Assembly: GCF_000020125.1 (NCBI RefSeq)
Contig: NC_010681.1
Location: forward strand, 2,852,001-2,916,000
Source of the DNA: Paraburkholderia phytofirmans PsJN
GTDB lineage: Bacteria > Pseudomonadota > Gammaproteobacteria > Burkholderiales > Burkholderiaceae
Length of the DNA: 64,000 nt
Reading direction: 5' to 3'
This document shows positions 36,924 through 50,434 of the stretch, one piece after another; positions within the stretch are counted from its first letter, which is position 1; every line of letters begins with the position of its first letter. A program made the translations under genes and the position numbers. A model generated the notes under the pieces. That model was not told the origin of the DNA. It saw nothing but the letters and a program-made list of their open reading frames with translations, and did no database searches.

Positions 36924-37313
36924 ATGAACCACCCTACTTCGTTGATCCCGCTGCTGCGCCGTGGGCGCTCGGTGGCTGTGCTGGCTGTTTTGATCGGGAG
37001 TGGCGCGCTGGCGGGTTGCATGATGGATCCGCCGGGCCCGTCGCCGATTTATAGCCGGCTGCCCGCCGACCAGTCGGGCGTGGCTACCACCGCCCAACCG
37101 CTGACGCCTGAAGAACGCCAGCGCTATGACGCGATCGACCGCCAGGTAATGGCCGAGCAGAATCAGGCGATTGCAGCCGATAACGCGGCGCAGGCGTGGT
37201 CGCGTTACTACACGCCGCCTGTCACCGTCTACGGCAGCTATTACGGCGGTGGATGGGGACACGGCTGGGGTACGGGCGTCGGCGTCGGCTACGGGTCCTA
37301 TTACGGCTGGTGA
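36924..37313 (+). CDS. Small Gly/Tyr-rich lipoprotein of unknown function
   Basis: A 129-residue protein with a basic N-terminus, a hydrophobic stretch and a lipobox (SGALAGCMMD), so an outer-membrane or periplasmic lipoprotein. A short helical region follows (LTPEERQRYDAIDRQVMAEQ). The last 40 residues are rich in Gly, Tyr and Trp (YGSYYGGGWGHGWGTG). The Asp at +4 and Met at +2 do not match the enteric Lol-avoidance signal (Asp at +2), so outer-membrane targeting is likely. I do not recognise a family. A similar Gly/Tyr-rich lipoprotein begins at 63853. It is followed by a strong terminator. Confidence 0.8.
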   Translation: MNHPTSLIPLLRRGRSVAVLAVLIGSGALAGCMMDPPGPSPIYSRLPADQSGVATTAQPLTPEERQRYDAIDRQVMAEQNQAIAADNAAQAWSRYYTPPVTVYGSYYGGGWGHGWGTGVGVGYGSYYGW

Positions 37314-37364
37314 GCGACTGCAATCGCCCGGGTCGCGACTGGTCGCGCCGGGGCGAGGCCAAAG

Positions 37365-37395
37365 AAAAAGGCACGGTTCTCACCGTGCCTTTTTT
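37365..37395. terminator. Bidirectional terminator between the Gly/Tyr-rich lipoprotein gene and ftsB
   Basis: A 13-bp stem (37365-37377 with 37382-37394) with loop TCTC, GC core GGCACGGT, and A and T runs on either side. It lies between convergent genes and can end both transcripts. Confidence 0.9.
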
Positions 37396-37435
37396 GCATC
37401 CATCGACCTGAACCGTTGTCGTGCTAGGGCGACGC

Positions 37436-37873
37436 TCAGTGCGCAGGCTTCTTGTCTTTCGCAGCAGCCGCCTTACTACCATGCTTGCGATCCGGCTTCG
37501 CGCGCGACTCCGGATTCGGCACCACATGCAGCGGTGCCGCCGACATCTCGCCCCGTGTGGAGGTCGTGACCGAAGGTGTATTCGCCGACGGCAACGGCGC
37601 GTTCGGCGAGACGAACTGCACGAACACTTCGCCGTCCTTCACCATGCCCATTTCATAACGCGCGCGCTCTTCGACAGCGGCCGTGCCGTTCTGCAAATCC
37701 TGCACTTCGCCTTGAATGCGTTCGTTGCGCAGTTTCGAATCGGCGTTCTTTTGCACCTGCTGCGCGAGTTGCTGCTGCAACTCGTGCACGCGCAACCAGC
37801 CGCCGTGCCCCCACCAGAGCGGGTACTGGATCAGCGCCAGTAGAACGATCAGGACAGCAGTGACAAGCCGCAT
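37436..37873 (-). CDS. ftsB: Cell division protein FtsB
   Basis: A 145-residue bitopic protein. One transmembrane helix is at residues about 3-20 ([20 protein letters not shown]). A coiled coil follows ([20 protein letters not shown]), then the family segment [29 protein letters not shown] split over residues 50-78. FtsB joins FtsL and FtsQ in the divisome. The C-terminal 55 residues are an extra Pro/Ser/Lys-rich tail not present in E. coli FtsB (103 residues). It lies just downstream of eno, the usual Burkholderiales arrangement. Confidence 0.93.
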   Translation of the reverse strand: MRLVTAVLIVLLALIQYPLWWGHGGWLRVHELQQQLAQQVQKNADSKLRNERIQGEVQDLQNGTAAVEERARYEMGMVKDGEVFVQFVSPNAPLPSANTPSVTTSTRGEMSAAPLHVVPNPESRAKPDRKHGSKAAAAKDKKPAH

Positions 37874-37980
37874 GAAGTAAGCACAATAAATACACGCCGC
37901 CCTGCGCTATACGCAGGGCGGCGGGGTCAATCAGAAACGAAGAATAACCGGCTCATCGGTCAGCGCCAGCGAACCAGTCA

Positions 37981-39339
<1,359 letters not shown>

Positions 39340-39480
39340 TCATCGCTCACTTCGGTCCCGTGCAGAGCACCGGTCTCCCCGGCAAACTACCCGCGCGCAG
39401 ATACGTTCGACGACCATTGCGTGCATTCGCCGCGTGCCACGATTATGCGTACCGCTCGTGACACGCCGTGAACGCCTGAA

Positions 39481-42122
<2,642 letters not shown>

Positions 42123-42249
42123 TCATGCACCGTTTCTTGCGCCGCGTGCCGGCGCGGCGCGCTATGGCCGGCGTCGCGGCGCATGGCTGATGCTGCGGCC
42201 GTCGCCGTCAGCGCTCAAGTCCGCGCCAACGTCCGCGCGTGAGTTCGCG

Positions 42250-43053
42250 TCAACCGCGCTGCTCCAGTTCATGCAACATGCTTTGCACCGCGCGCGCGGT
42301 TTCGACGGGTTTTTCCATCGGAAAGAGATGACTGCCCTCGATCCATTCCACATGGCCGCCGGTCGCGCGGCGGGTGGCGTCGAGACCGGCCTGGCGGATT
42401 TCCTTCGAACGCGTGCCGGCGATGAAGCCCACCGGCACCGGCGCGCCCCGGGCGAGCCGCGAGCCCAGCGTGTGCGGCAAGGTCTTATAGATCTGATATT
42501 CGGTACGACGGTCGAAGGCCAGCGAGCGCGAGCCGTCGGGCGAAGTCTGCGGAATGCCGAAGTCGATGTAGTCGGACAGCATGCGCTCGTCCCAGCGCGC
42601 GAACGCCGGCTTCGAATGGAAATGGCGCCACGCTTCGTCGCGGCTCGTCCACTGGGTGCGACGCGTGCGGGTCGCGGCCGCGGGCGAGAGCCGCTCGTCG
42701 AGGCCGGTCCATTGCGACACGCGCAGCATACTGCTGCGCCAACCGGCGATCACCGGCGAATCGAGCATCACCACGCCGCGCACCCATTGCGGCTTCTTGA
42801 GCGCGGCCATCAGCGAAAGATAGCCGCCGAGCGAATGTCCCACCAGCCAAACCGGGTACTCGTACGTCCTGCGGATGTCGTCGAGCAACTGTTCGACCAG
42901 ATGCGGCCAGTCCTGCGTCACCGGAAAACGCGCGTCGTGCCCGATCCGCTCGATGGAGCGCAGTTCGTAGTCGTCGGCGAGCTCGGCGAAAATCGTGCGA
43001 TAGGTCGATGCCGGAAAGCCGTTCGCGTGCGAGAAGTGAATGATGTTTTTCAA
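42250..43053 (-). CDS. Alpha/beta-fold hydrolase
   Basis: About 267 residues from a TTG start at 43053, preceded by GGAGA; the frame is open further upstream but not plausible as protein. Marks are HFSHANGFPASTYRTIF, VWLVGHSLGGYLSLMAA (nucleophile Ser), VVMLDSPVIAGW and a C-terminal WIEGSHLFPMEKP (His). The HFxHANGFP start is typical of a beta-proteobacterial hydrolase group of unknown substrate. It lies between comEC and pyrG on the same strand. Confidence 0.9.
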   Translation of the reverse strand: MKNIIHFSHANGFPASTYRTIFAELADDYELRSIERIGHDARFPVTQDWPHLVEQLLDDIRRTYEYPVWLVGHSLGGYLSLMAALKKPQWVRGVVMLDSPVIAGWRSSMLRVSQWTGLDERLSPAAATRTRRTQWTSRDEAWRHFHSKPAFARWDERMLSDYIDFGIPQTSPDGSRSLAFDRRTEYQIYKTLPHTLGSRLARGAPVPVGFIAGTRSKEIRQAGLDATRRATGGHVEWIEGSHLFPMEKPVETARAVQSMLHELEQRG

Positions 43054-43169
43054 CTGCGGCTGTCTCCGTTCTGTTCTTGCGTGCGGGTCGTGGCACACGC
43101 CTGCGGGTAGTCGACATGCCCGGCGCGCGTTTCTTCTATCTGCGCGCCGGCAATTCACCAATTAACCGG

Positions 43170-45959
43170 TCAGCGATCCATCCAGTAGCGGCGCTGCGTG
43201 TCGCGATAGCGCTCGAGCGTGACCGTGGCGCTGCTGCGGGTGGCGTCGCTTATCTCGCCGCCCGGGTTCACCTCGACGCGCACCGCACCGTCCACGTCGC
43301 TGCGCCCGAGCTCGATCCGTCGCGCCTTGTAGCGCTCGAACACACCCGCATTCGGATGATGAAAACGGTTGCGATAGCCTACCTGAAATAGCGCGATGAG
43401 CGGATCGATAGAGTCGAGGAACGGCTCGGTCGACGAAGTCTTGCTGCCGTGATGCGGCACGACCAGCACTTGTGCGCGCAACGCCTCGCGATCGCGCGCG
43501 AGCAGAACGCGTTCGACGGGCGCCTCGATGTCCGCCGTGAGCAAGGCCGTCATGCGCGGCGGTTCTGTATGAGTATGGCTGATCGACGGGCTTGCGGCGG
43601 TCGGCAAAGTGCTGACCCGCAGCACGCAGCAATGCGCATTCGGCTTGCCTTGCAGCGGCCCGGCGTCCGGCCAGAGCATTGCGAACTCCACGCCGTCCCA
43701 CTGCCAGCGCTGACCCGCCGCACAAGGCAGCGTGTCGGCGCCGCGTTGCCGCGCATTCGACCACAGCGCATTCGACGGCGCCAATGCCGCCACCATTTGA
43801 TGCACATCGATCGCGTCCAGCACGGCGGGCGCGCCGCCCGAATGATCGGAGTCGGCGTGGCTCACGATCAACGTATCGAGCGCCGTCACGCCACGCGCCT
43901 GTAAAAACGGCACGACCACCCGCTCGCCCGCGTGAGTCGACTCCGGTCCCGGTCCGGTATCGAACAGCAACGTGTGATGCGTCGTTTCGACCAGCACCGA
44001 GGTGCCTTGACCGACGTCCAGCGCGGTCAAACGGAAACTGCCGTGCGGCGGTCCGGACGGCGCGGGTATCAGCAGCGGCAGCCAGGTCAGCGGCGCGGCC
44101 CAGCGCAGCGGCCAGCCGCGCGGCGCAAGACACCAAAGCACGCCGACTGCCGCCGCGGCCAGCGTCCATGCATCCGGTTGCGGCAGACGCCAGAGCGTCC
44201 AGGCGGGGCCGGATAGCGCTTGCAAGCCCACCGCCAGCAGGTCCAGCAAAGCGTGTGCGCCATGCCATGCGTAGGCGTCGAACGGCGCCGGCAACGCGAC
44301 GCCGGCCAGCACCGCCGGCGTGACCAGCAGGCTTACCCACGGAATCGCGAAAGCATTCGCGAGCGGGCCGATCAGCGGAATCTGCGCGAACCAGTAGATG
44401 GTCAACGGCGCAAGCGCGATCGTCACGGCGAACTGAACCTGCGCGGCGCTGCGCAACCTCGCGCCGGCATCGCGCAAGCGGCGGCGCAAAACGATAACCA
44501 GTCTCGACCAGCGGCTCGCCGCAGCGCCGTCGTCCGCTGTTTCGTCGCGGTGCTGTTCGTGATCTTGCACATGCGGCCGCCCCGACATGGCGTACAGAAT
44601 CGCCGCCACCGCGCAGAACGACAACCAGAAGCCCGCCGACACGACCGCCCACGGATCGACCACCAGCACGAGCCCCAAGGCCCACGCGAGCACCGCCGAG
44701 CGCGGCACATTGCGCCCGCTGATAAACGCGAGCGCGACGACCCCGGCCATCCACAGCGCACGCTGCGCCGGCACGTTGAACCCGGCCAACGCGGCATGCA
44801 GCGCGGCGAACAGCGCACCGCCCGTCACCGCGACGACTTGTGCCGGCAGCCGCAACGGCCAGTTGCGGCCGAACCATCCGGAGCGCCGCCACACCGCGCC
44901 GGCCAGCCAACCCGCAAGGCCCGCGACGAAGCCAATATGCAGCCCCGAAATCGCCACCAGATGACTCGTACCCGTGCCGCGCATCAACAGCCAGTCCGCG
45001 GCGCTGACTTCGTCCTGCGCGCCGATCGCGAGCGCCACGACAATCCCGCGATGCGGCGCGTCAGCGAGCACTGCATCGATCCGTTCGCGCAGCGCGGCGC
45101 GCCAGCGGTCCACCGTCACGCCGACGCCGCGCGCCCTACCAGGCAATCGCACAGCGTGAACCGGCGCGCTCACATAACCGGTGGCGCGCACGTTGCGTGC
45201 GAGCAGAGTCGCCTCAGCATCGCGCACGCCGAAGTTGGCATTGCCATGCGGACGCTTGAGGCGCACGGCCAGCCGCCATCGTGAGCCCGGCTCGAGCAAA
45301 GGCGGCGGCGCATCTTCGGCGATCCACGAGAGCTGGATGACGCGAGGGAAAGCGTCGATTGGCGCATCGGCAGACTCGACGTCGAATAGAAAACGCGCAC
45401 CATTTTCATCGTGTGACGGCAAGCCTTTGATACTGCCGACGACCTCGATATCGCGCGCTTCCCACGCGTTCGGCAAGCTCACCGCAAGACGCATGTCCGC
45501 ACGGATCGCTGCGTAGCCAAAGCCCGCGCACATGGCCGCGCACCACACGGCGCTCCAGCCCAGGAAGGAACGCACGCGCCGGCTGAAGCGGATGCGGAGT
45601 ACGAGCGAAGCGAGGGTCGTAGCACACGCGTGCTGCCAATCGCCGGGCGCCACCGTTGACCTTGTCGCGGCGCCAACTCGCGGCACGGTCCCAACCTCAG
45701 TGTCAGCGTCAAGCTCCGCTATAGCCGGAGCTCTATCTGCATTCGTAGTTCCGGCCTCAGCCGAAATGCTAGTTACGCGGGTCATCGCATGATCCGCACC
45801 GACCGCCGCGCGACTACCCTCGCCCAAACCCCACACCGCCGCCACGACCGCGGCGCAAGCAAGCATCACCAACCCGCACAACGCCGTCCAGTCCGGCAAC
45901 ACCGCCTGCCGTTGCAGCCCGATCACGCCCAACGCAAAACCACACCACCATGCCCGCAT
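43170..45959 (-). CDS. comEC: DNA internalisation competence protein ComEC/Rec2
   Basis: I use the ATG at 45959 (929 residues) because GGAGGGCGG lies just upstream; an in-frame GTG at 46052 adds 31 residues. An N-terminal ComEC domain (about residues 150-270) precedes the polytopic competence domain with GTSHLVAISGLHIGFVAGLA. The C-terminal metallo-beta-lactamase domain has LDVGQGTSVLVETTHHTLLF, VSHADSDHSGG and VVPHHGSKTSS. ComEC is the inner-membrane channel for single-stranded DNA uptake, and the MBL domain may be the nuclease. The full length and intact motifs suggest it works. It follows tatD. Confidence 0.95.
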   Translation of the reverse strand: MRAWWCGFALGVIGLQRQAVLPDWTALCGLVMLACAAVVAAVWGLGEGSRAAVGADHAMTRVTSISAEAGTTNADRAPAIAELDADTEVGTVPRVGAATRSTVAPGDWQHACATTLASLVLRIRFSRRVRSFLGWSAVWCAAMCAGFGYAAIRADMRLAVSLPNAWEARDIEVVGSIKGLPSHDENGARFLFDVESADAPIDAFPRVIQLSWIAEDAPPPLLEPGSRWRLAVRLKRPHGNANFGVRDAEATLLARNVRATGYVSAPVHAVRLPGRARGVGVTVDRWRAALRERIDAVLADAPHRGIVVALAIGAQDEVSAADWLLMRGTGTSHLVAISGLHIGFVAGLAGWLAGAVWRRSGWFGRNWPLRLPAQVVAVTGGALFAALHAALAGFNVPAQRALWMAGVVALAFISGRNVPRSAVLAWALGLVLVVDPWAVVSAGFWLSFCAVAAILYAMSGRPHVQDHEQHRDETADDGAAASRWSRLVIVLRRRLRDAGARLRSAAQVQFAVTIALAPLTIYWFAQIPLIGPLANAFAIPWVSLLVTPAVLAGVALPAPFDAYAWHGAHALLDLLAVGLQALSGPAWTLWRLPQPDAWTLAAAAVGVLWCLAPRGWPLRWAAPLTWLPLLIPAPSGPPHGSFRLTALDVGQGTSVLVETTHHTLLFDTGPGPESTHAGERVVVPFLQARGVTALDTLIVSHADSDHSGGAPAVLDAIDVHQMVAALAPSNALWSNARQRGADTLPCAAGQRWQWDGVEFAMLWPDAGPLQGKPNAHCCVLRVSTLPTAASPSISHTHTEPPRMTALLTADIEAPVERVLLARDREALRAQVLVVPHHGSKTSSTEPFLDSIDPLIALFQVGYRNRFHHPNAGVFERYKARRIELGRSDVDGAVRVEVNPGGEISDATRSSATVTLERYRDTQRRYWMDR

Positions 45960-46070
45960 CCGCCCTCCGCCAGCAATCGCCGGACGACGGAACACTCGAC
46001 GCGCGCGCGTCAGCGAGCCCGCCAGGCGTGGGTATCGCCCGGCGCGAACCACTCAGACCATCGGGTTCAA

Positions 46071-46859
46071 TTATGCAGAGGAAAGTGCCAGCCGCGGCAG
46101 CGCGGCGAGCGCGTTAGCCGTTGTGCCTAGGGCGGCTTCGTCGGCGGCCATGCCGCGCAGTTGCGCGAGGCCGGCGCCGATTGCGGGAATCTGCTCCGGC
46201 GTGTTGCGCTGCTTGTAGATCCACGACGGCGCGATGTCCGGCGCGTCGGTTTCGACGACCAGCGCGTCGAACGGCAACTGCTCGGCGAGACGGCGAATTT
46301 GCCGCGCGCGCTCGAAAGTCAGATTGCCGCCGAAGCCGAGATGCATGCCCTGATCGATATACGCCTGAGCCTGCTGAAAACTGCCGTTGAACGCGTGCGC
46401 GATGCCGCAATGAATCTGATGCCGCCGCAGTCCTTTGATGACCTGATCTTGCGATTTGCGCACGTGGCAGATCACCGGCAGATCGAACTCACGCGCGAGC
46501 TGCAACTGGCCGTTGTAGAAGAATTGCTGGCGCGCGTCGTCGAGCCCGTCGACGAAATAATCGAGTCCTATCTCGCCGATGCCGACAAAGAGCGGATCAT
46601 CGAGACTCGCCTCGATTTCCATGCGCAACAGATCCAGATCGCTTTCCTGCGCGCGAGGCGTGAACAGCGGATGAATGCCAAGCGCGTACGCACCGCCCTC
46701 AATCTGGTGTGCCAACTCACGCACCGCCGCGAAATTCTGCCGGCCGATCGCCGGAATCACGATTCGCCCCACGCCCGCGCGACGCGCCGCCGCCGCGACT
46801 TCCGCGCGATCGGCGTCGAATTCCGATGCGTCGAGATGACAGTGCGTATCGATCCACAT
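46071..46859 (-). CDS. TatD-family metal-dependent hydrolase
   Basis: A 262-residue TIM-barrel hydrolase starting at ATG 46859 (WIDTHCHLDASEFD). Metal ligands are in DTHCHLD, FVGIGEIGLDYFVDG, DLPVICHVRKSQDQ, GIAHAFNGS and LVVETDAPDIAP. The family has 3'-5' exonuclease or deoxyribonuclease activity. The variant FNGS in place of SFSGS places it in the YjjV-type subgroup rather than YcfH, but this is a guess. It lies between lolD and comEC. Confidence 0.93.
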   Translation of the reverse strand: MWIDTHCHLDASEFDADRAEVAAAARRAGVGRIVIPAIGRQNFAAVRELAHQIEGGAYALGIHPLFTPRAQESDLDLLRMEIEASLDDPLFVGIGEIGLDYFVDGLDDARQQFFYNGQLQLAREFDLPVICHVRKSQDQVIKGLRRHQIHCGIAHAFNGSFQQAQAYIDQGMHLGFGGNLTFERARQIRRLAEQLPFDALVVETDAPDIAPSWIYKQRNTPEQIPAIGAGLAQLRGMAADEAALGTTANALAALPRLALSSA

Positions 46860-46906
46860 CACAGACCTCGCGAGCGGCGCGGCAGCCACGCCGAATGGAC
46901 GGCCAT

Positions 46907-47650
46907 TTAAACCGGCACCGGCGGCTCTTCGTGCAGCACGCCGTCGCGCAGCCGCATGATGCGGTCGCAACGTCCCGCGAGTTCGGGATCGTGCGTGACG
47001 ATCACGAAGCTCGTGTCGAGCGTTTGCGACAGTTCGAGCATCAGATTGAACACGGTGTCGGCGGTGCCGCCGTCGAGATTGCCGGTCGGTTCGTCGGCCA
47101 GTACGCAGGCGGGCTTCGTCACCAGTGCCCGGGCAATCGCCACGCGCTGGCGCTCGCCGCCCGACAGCTCGCCCGGACGATGCTTCGCGCGATGCCCCAT
47201 GCCGACGCGTTCCAGCACCGCGAGCGCTTCGCGGCGCGACGCTTCGGTCGTCATGCGGCGGATCCGCAGCGGCATCGCGACGTTATCGAGCGCGGTGAAC
47301 TCCGGCAGCAGATGGTGGAACTGATACACGAAACCCAGCGCGCGATTGCGCAGGTCGTTGCGTTCGCGCTCGGAGAGCCTGGTGAAGGGCTTGCCCATCA
47401 CCGAGACATGGCCGGCGCTCGGATCGTCGAGGCCGCCGAGCACGTGCAGCAGCGTGCTCTTGCCGGAGCCCGACGCGCCGACGATCGCGAGCTTCTCGCC
47501 ACGCCGCACGCTCAGCTCAGTGTTGTTGAGGACCGTCACGTTCAGGCCGCCCTGCACGAACGACTTGGAAATGCCGGTTGCTTCCAGCACGTAGGGATGC
47601 GGCACGGTGTCGGAAGAAGCCATGGACAGATTAGCGGAACGGTCATTCAT
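46907..47650 (-). CDS. lolD: Lipoprotein-releasing system ATPase LolD
   Basis: A 247-residue ABC ATPase. Walker A is [19 protein letters not shown], the signature is [16 protein letters not shown], and Walker B is [15 protein letters not shown]. The LolD mark [20 protein letters not shown] is present. I use the ATG at 47650, which overlaps the lolC end (ATGAATGA) and has GGAGG upstream; starts at 47686 and 47623 are alternatives. LolCD moves mature lipoproteins out of the inner membrane to LolA, so it serves BamB, BamC and other lipoproteins of this window. Confidence 0.96.
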   Translation of the reverse strand: MNDRSANLSMASSDTVPHPYVLEATGISKSFVQGGLNVTVLNNTELSVRRGEKLAIVGASGSGKSTLLHVLGGLDDPSAGHVSVMGKPFTRLSERERNDLRNRALGFVYQFHHLLPEFTALDNVAMPLRIRRMTTEASRREALAVLERVGMGHRAKHRPGELSGGERQRVAIARALVTKPACVLADEPTGNLDGGTADTVFNLMLELSQTLDTSFVIVTHDPELAGRCDRIMRLRDGVLHEEPPVPV

Positions 47651-48896
47651 AGCGCAGTGCCTCCGCCGGACGGACTTTGGCACCACGCCAGCTCGGGTAC
47701 AACGTGGCCAGCGCGGACATCACGAAGGCGATGACGCCGATTCGCGCGACGTCGGCCGGAACCAGTTCGGACGGCAGTTCGCTGATGAAATACACCGACG
47801 GCGGCAGGAACTGCACGCCGAGCAGGTGTTCGATCATCGGCACGAGCCATGGAATACTCCACGCGATCAGGCAGCCGAGCGCGACGCCGGTGGCAGTGCC
47901 GATAAAACCGATCGTCACGCCCTGCACCACGAAAATCTTCATGATCGAACCGGGCTGCGCGCCGAGCGTGCGCAGAATCGCGATGTCGGCCTGCTTGTTG
48001 GTCACCGTCATCACAAGCGACGACACCAGATTGAACGCCGCCACCGCGATGATCAGCGTGAGGATGATGAACATCATGCGTTTTTCGATCTGCACCGCCG
48101 AGAACCAGGTCTTGTTCTGCTGCGTCCAGTCGCGAATGTATAAATCGCCGGACAGCGTGCGCGCAAGCTGATGCGCGACTTCCGGCGCGCGCTGCATGTC
48201 GGTCAGGCGCAGCCGCACGCCGGTCGGCGCGGGCAGCCGGAACAGCGCCTGCGCGTCCTTGATGTTGATCAGCGCGAGCGTGCTGTCGTATTCGTAGTGA
48301 CCCGACTCGAAGATGCCCACCACCGTGAACTGTTTTAGCCGCGGTAGCATGCCGGCGGGCGTAATGGTGCCTTCGGGCGCGACCAGCGTGATCTTGTCGT
48401 TGACCGTCACGCCGAGATTGGTGGCGAGGTCGGCGCCCAGCACGATGCCGAAGTCGCCCGGCACCAGCGCGTTCAGACTGCCGCCTTTCATCTCCTTACC
48501 GATATCGGACACCTGCGGCTCCAGCGACGGCTCGACGCCGCGCAGCGCCACGCCGCTCACCGCGTCCTGGCGCGTGAGCAGCGCCTGGGCTTCGACATAC
48601 GGCGCCGCGCCGATCACTTCCTTGTTCTGGCGGGCCTCTTTGGCGGTGAGTTGCCAGTCGGGCATCGAGCCGGTCGGCGAAAAGATTTCCACGTGCGCGA
48701 GCACCGACAGCATGCGGTCGCGCACCTCTTTCTGAAAGCCGTTCATCACGGACAACACGACGATCAGCGCCGCGACGCCGAGCGCGATGCCCGACATCGA
48801 CACGAGCGCGATGAAGGAAATGAAGCCGTTACCGGTCGTGCGTTTGCCGGCGCGGGTGTAGCGCCAGCCAATCTGCCATTCGTAGGGAAATTTCAA
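47643..48896 (-). CDS. lolC: Lipoprotein-releasing system permease LolC/LolE
   Basis: A 417-residue permease from the TTG at 48896, preceded by AAAAGGA. It starts [18 protein letters not shown] and has the LolC/E mark [19 protein letters not shown] in the first transmembrane helix. A large periplasmic domain and three C-terminal helices with the FtsX-like region follow ([35 protein letters not shown]). Only one permease gene is present, so the transporter is probably a homodimer (the LolF-like arrangement) rather than LolC plus LolE. Translation is coupled to lolD. Confidence 0.95.
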   Translation of the reverse strand: MKFPYEWQIGWRYTRAGKRTTGNGFISFIALVSMSGIALGVAALIVVLSVMNGFQKEVRDRMLSVLAHVEIFSPTGSMPDWQLTAKEARQNKEVIGAAPYVEAQALLTRQDAVSGVALRGVEPSLEPQVSDIGKEMKGGSLNALVPGDFGIVLGADLATNLGVTVNDKITLVAPEGTITPAGMLPRLKQFTVVGIFESGHYEYDSTLALINIKDAQALFRLPAPTGVRLRLTDMQRAPEVAHQLARTLSGDLYIRDWTQQNKTWFSAVQIEKRMMFIILTLIIAVAAFNLVSSLVMTVTNKQADIAILRTLGAQPGSIMKIFVVQGVTIGFIGTATGVALGCLIAWSIPWLVPMIEHLLGVQFLPPSVYFISELPSELVPADVARIGVIAFVMSALATLYPSWRGAKVRPAEALRYE

Positions 48897-49219
48897 GCGA
48901 ATCCTTTTCTGCGTTCTTCGGCTTTGTGCCGCGCACGAAGGCGTGAAGCGCCGTTCGTGCGGCCCGAGCGTCGTGATTGTTGGTGTCGTTGCGGCGCGGA
49001 TGGTTCCGGTGCGGCGCGCCGTTGCGTAGCAATGCGCGCGCCGGCGCGGTCCGCGGCCGGCTGAAAGGCGGCTCCGGTCGTCGCCGCCATTACCGCCACC
49101 ACTAATCACGCGCGAAGTTTGCCATACAATTCGGCCCGCTCGCGCAAAGGGAGTGTGGACGGCAGGTGCGGCCCGGGCGTGCAAATCCTCGCGCGCTTTG
49201 CCCTACAATGCGCAGCATC
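48897..49219. other. Divergent intergenic region lolC / recJ cluster
   Basis: A 323-bp gap. The motif TTTGCC-N-TACAAT occurs twice on the plus strand (about 49118-49129 and 49196-49208) and may give -10 elements for the plus-strand gene. Nothing else stands out. Confidence 0.45.
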
Positions 49220-50374
49220 ATGCTCGCCAACCGTCTCCATCTTCTCCTGCCCTTCGCGCTGCCCGCCGCAGCGGACGCCCCCACCGCCCTTCACGACATC
49301 CGCAGTCCGGCCCTCGACCGGCTGATCGCGCGCGCGACGCTGGTGGAGCGCGTGGTCGGCGAAGACTTTCAGCGCACACTGCCGCACGAGCGCTGGGTGG
49401 CGCGCCAGTTCGGCGCGCTGCCGAGCGGCGCGGCGGCCGCCGACGAAGCGCCGCTCGCGCCCTACATGCTGCGCGCCGACGGCGGCGAACCCGGCACCGC
49501 CACATGGGCTTGCGTGCAGCCGGTGCACGTGCGGATCGCGCACGATCATCTGGTACTGATCGACCCGGCCTCGCTCGACCTGTCCGACGAAGAAGCCGGC
49601 GCACTGCTCGCGGTCGCGCGGCCGTTGATCGAGGAACTCGGCGTGCGCATCGAAGCGCCGCGGCCCGCGCGCTGGTATCTGTCGGGCGACGGCTTCGGCA
49701 CGCTCGCCGGCGCGTCGCCGTTGCGCGCGAGCGGACGCAACATCGAAATCTGGCTGCCGCACGAGGCGCATTCCGGCGAGCGTTCGCGCGCGTGGATGAA
49801 GCTGCAGAACGAAGTGCAGATGGCGTGGTTCGAGCACCCGGTCAACGAAGCACGCGAGGCGCGCGGCCTGCCTGCGGTCAATTCGATCTGGTTTCACGCG
49901 CAGGGCGCCGCGCAGCCTGTACGCAGTCCGTTCGCACGCGTGTTCTCCGATGCAGCCGCAACGCGCGGTCTCGCGATGACCGCGGGCGTCGCGGCGGCTG
50001 CGCCGCCAGCGTCGTTTGCGGCATTGCGAGCGGCTGGCGCTGCGCGCGGCGCGTCGGATGACGCTATACGAGGCTCGTCCGAGCTCAACGCCGACGCTAA
50101 TGCAAACACGAGCACGAGCGGGCCGACGCTGGTCGAACTCGATCCGTTCTCCGCGCCCTACATCGAGCAGGACTGGGCGCGCTGGAACGACGCCTTCGCC
50201 GCCATGCAAACGGACTGGTTCGAACCGGCGCTCGCCGCGCTGCAATCCGGCGATCTCGCCGAACTCGGCCTGACCTTGTGCGGCGACACCGGCTCGGTGA
50301 CGCTGTCGGTCACACGCGGCGATCTGCGCAAATTCTGGCGGCGGCGTGTGCTCGCCTCGCTCTTCATCGAATGA
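49220..50374 (+). CDS. Conserved protein of unknown function upstream of recJ
   Basis: A protein of about 384 residues starting at the ATG at 49220; an ATG at 49208 in the same frame is possible. It begins NRLHLLLPFALPAAADAP and has PHERWVARQFGALPSG, LVLIDPASLDLSDEEAGALL, RSRAWMKLQNEVQMAWFEHP, GLPAVNSIWFHAQG and a C-terminal LGLTLCGDTGSVTLSVTRGD. It resembles a beta/gamma-proteobacterial group sometimes called RpfE-like or wrongly labelled phosphoglycerate mutase. I do not know its function. A low-complexity Ala-rich stretch lies around residues 250-300. It is 52 bp upstream of recJ and probably in one operon with it. Confidence 0.8.
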   Translation: MLANRLHLLLPFALPAAADAPTALHDIRSPALDRLIARATLVERVVGEDFQRTLPHERWVARQFGALPSGAAAADEAPLAPYMLRADGGEPGTATWACVQPVHVRIAHDHLVLIDPASLDLSDEEAGALLAVARPLIEELGVRIEAPRPARWYLSGDGFGTLAGASPLRASGRNIEIWLPHEAHSGERSRAWMKLQNEVQMAWFEHPVNEAREARGLPAVNSIWFHAQGAAQPVRSPFARVFSDAAATRGLAMTAGVAAAAPPASFAALRAAGAARGASDDAIRGSSELNADANANTSTSGPTLVELDPFSAPYIEQDWARWNDAFAAMQTDWFEPALAALQSGDLAELGLTLCGDTGSVTLSVTRGDLRKFWRRRVLASLFIE

Positions 50375-50380
50375 TTGATT

Positions 50381-50434
50381 GAATGACTCGACGAATGACC
50401 CCACGAATGACTCACGGCCTCTCCGAATGACTCG
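50381..50434 (+). repeat. Short direct repeats between the unknown gene and recJ
   Basis: GAATGACTCGAC, GAATGACCCCAC, GAATGACTCACG and, after ten bases, GAATGACTCGAA occur at 50381, 50393, 50405 and 50425. The last copy contains the recJ ATG (50427). The array gives several ATG triplets in different frames just before recJ. Confidence 0.75.

Noticed and set aside
43162..44910. 582-codon frame on the same strand inside comEC
   Set aside because: The comEC frame has all family motifs over this stretch; the other frame translates to Gly/Arg/Ala without motifs.
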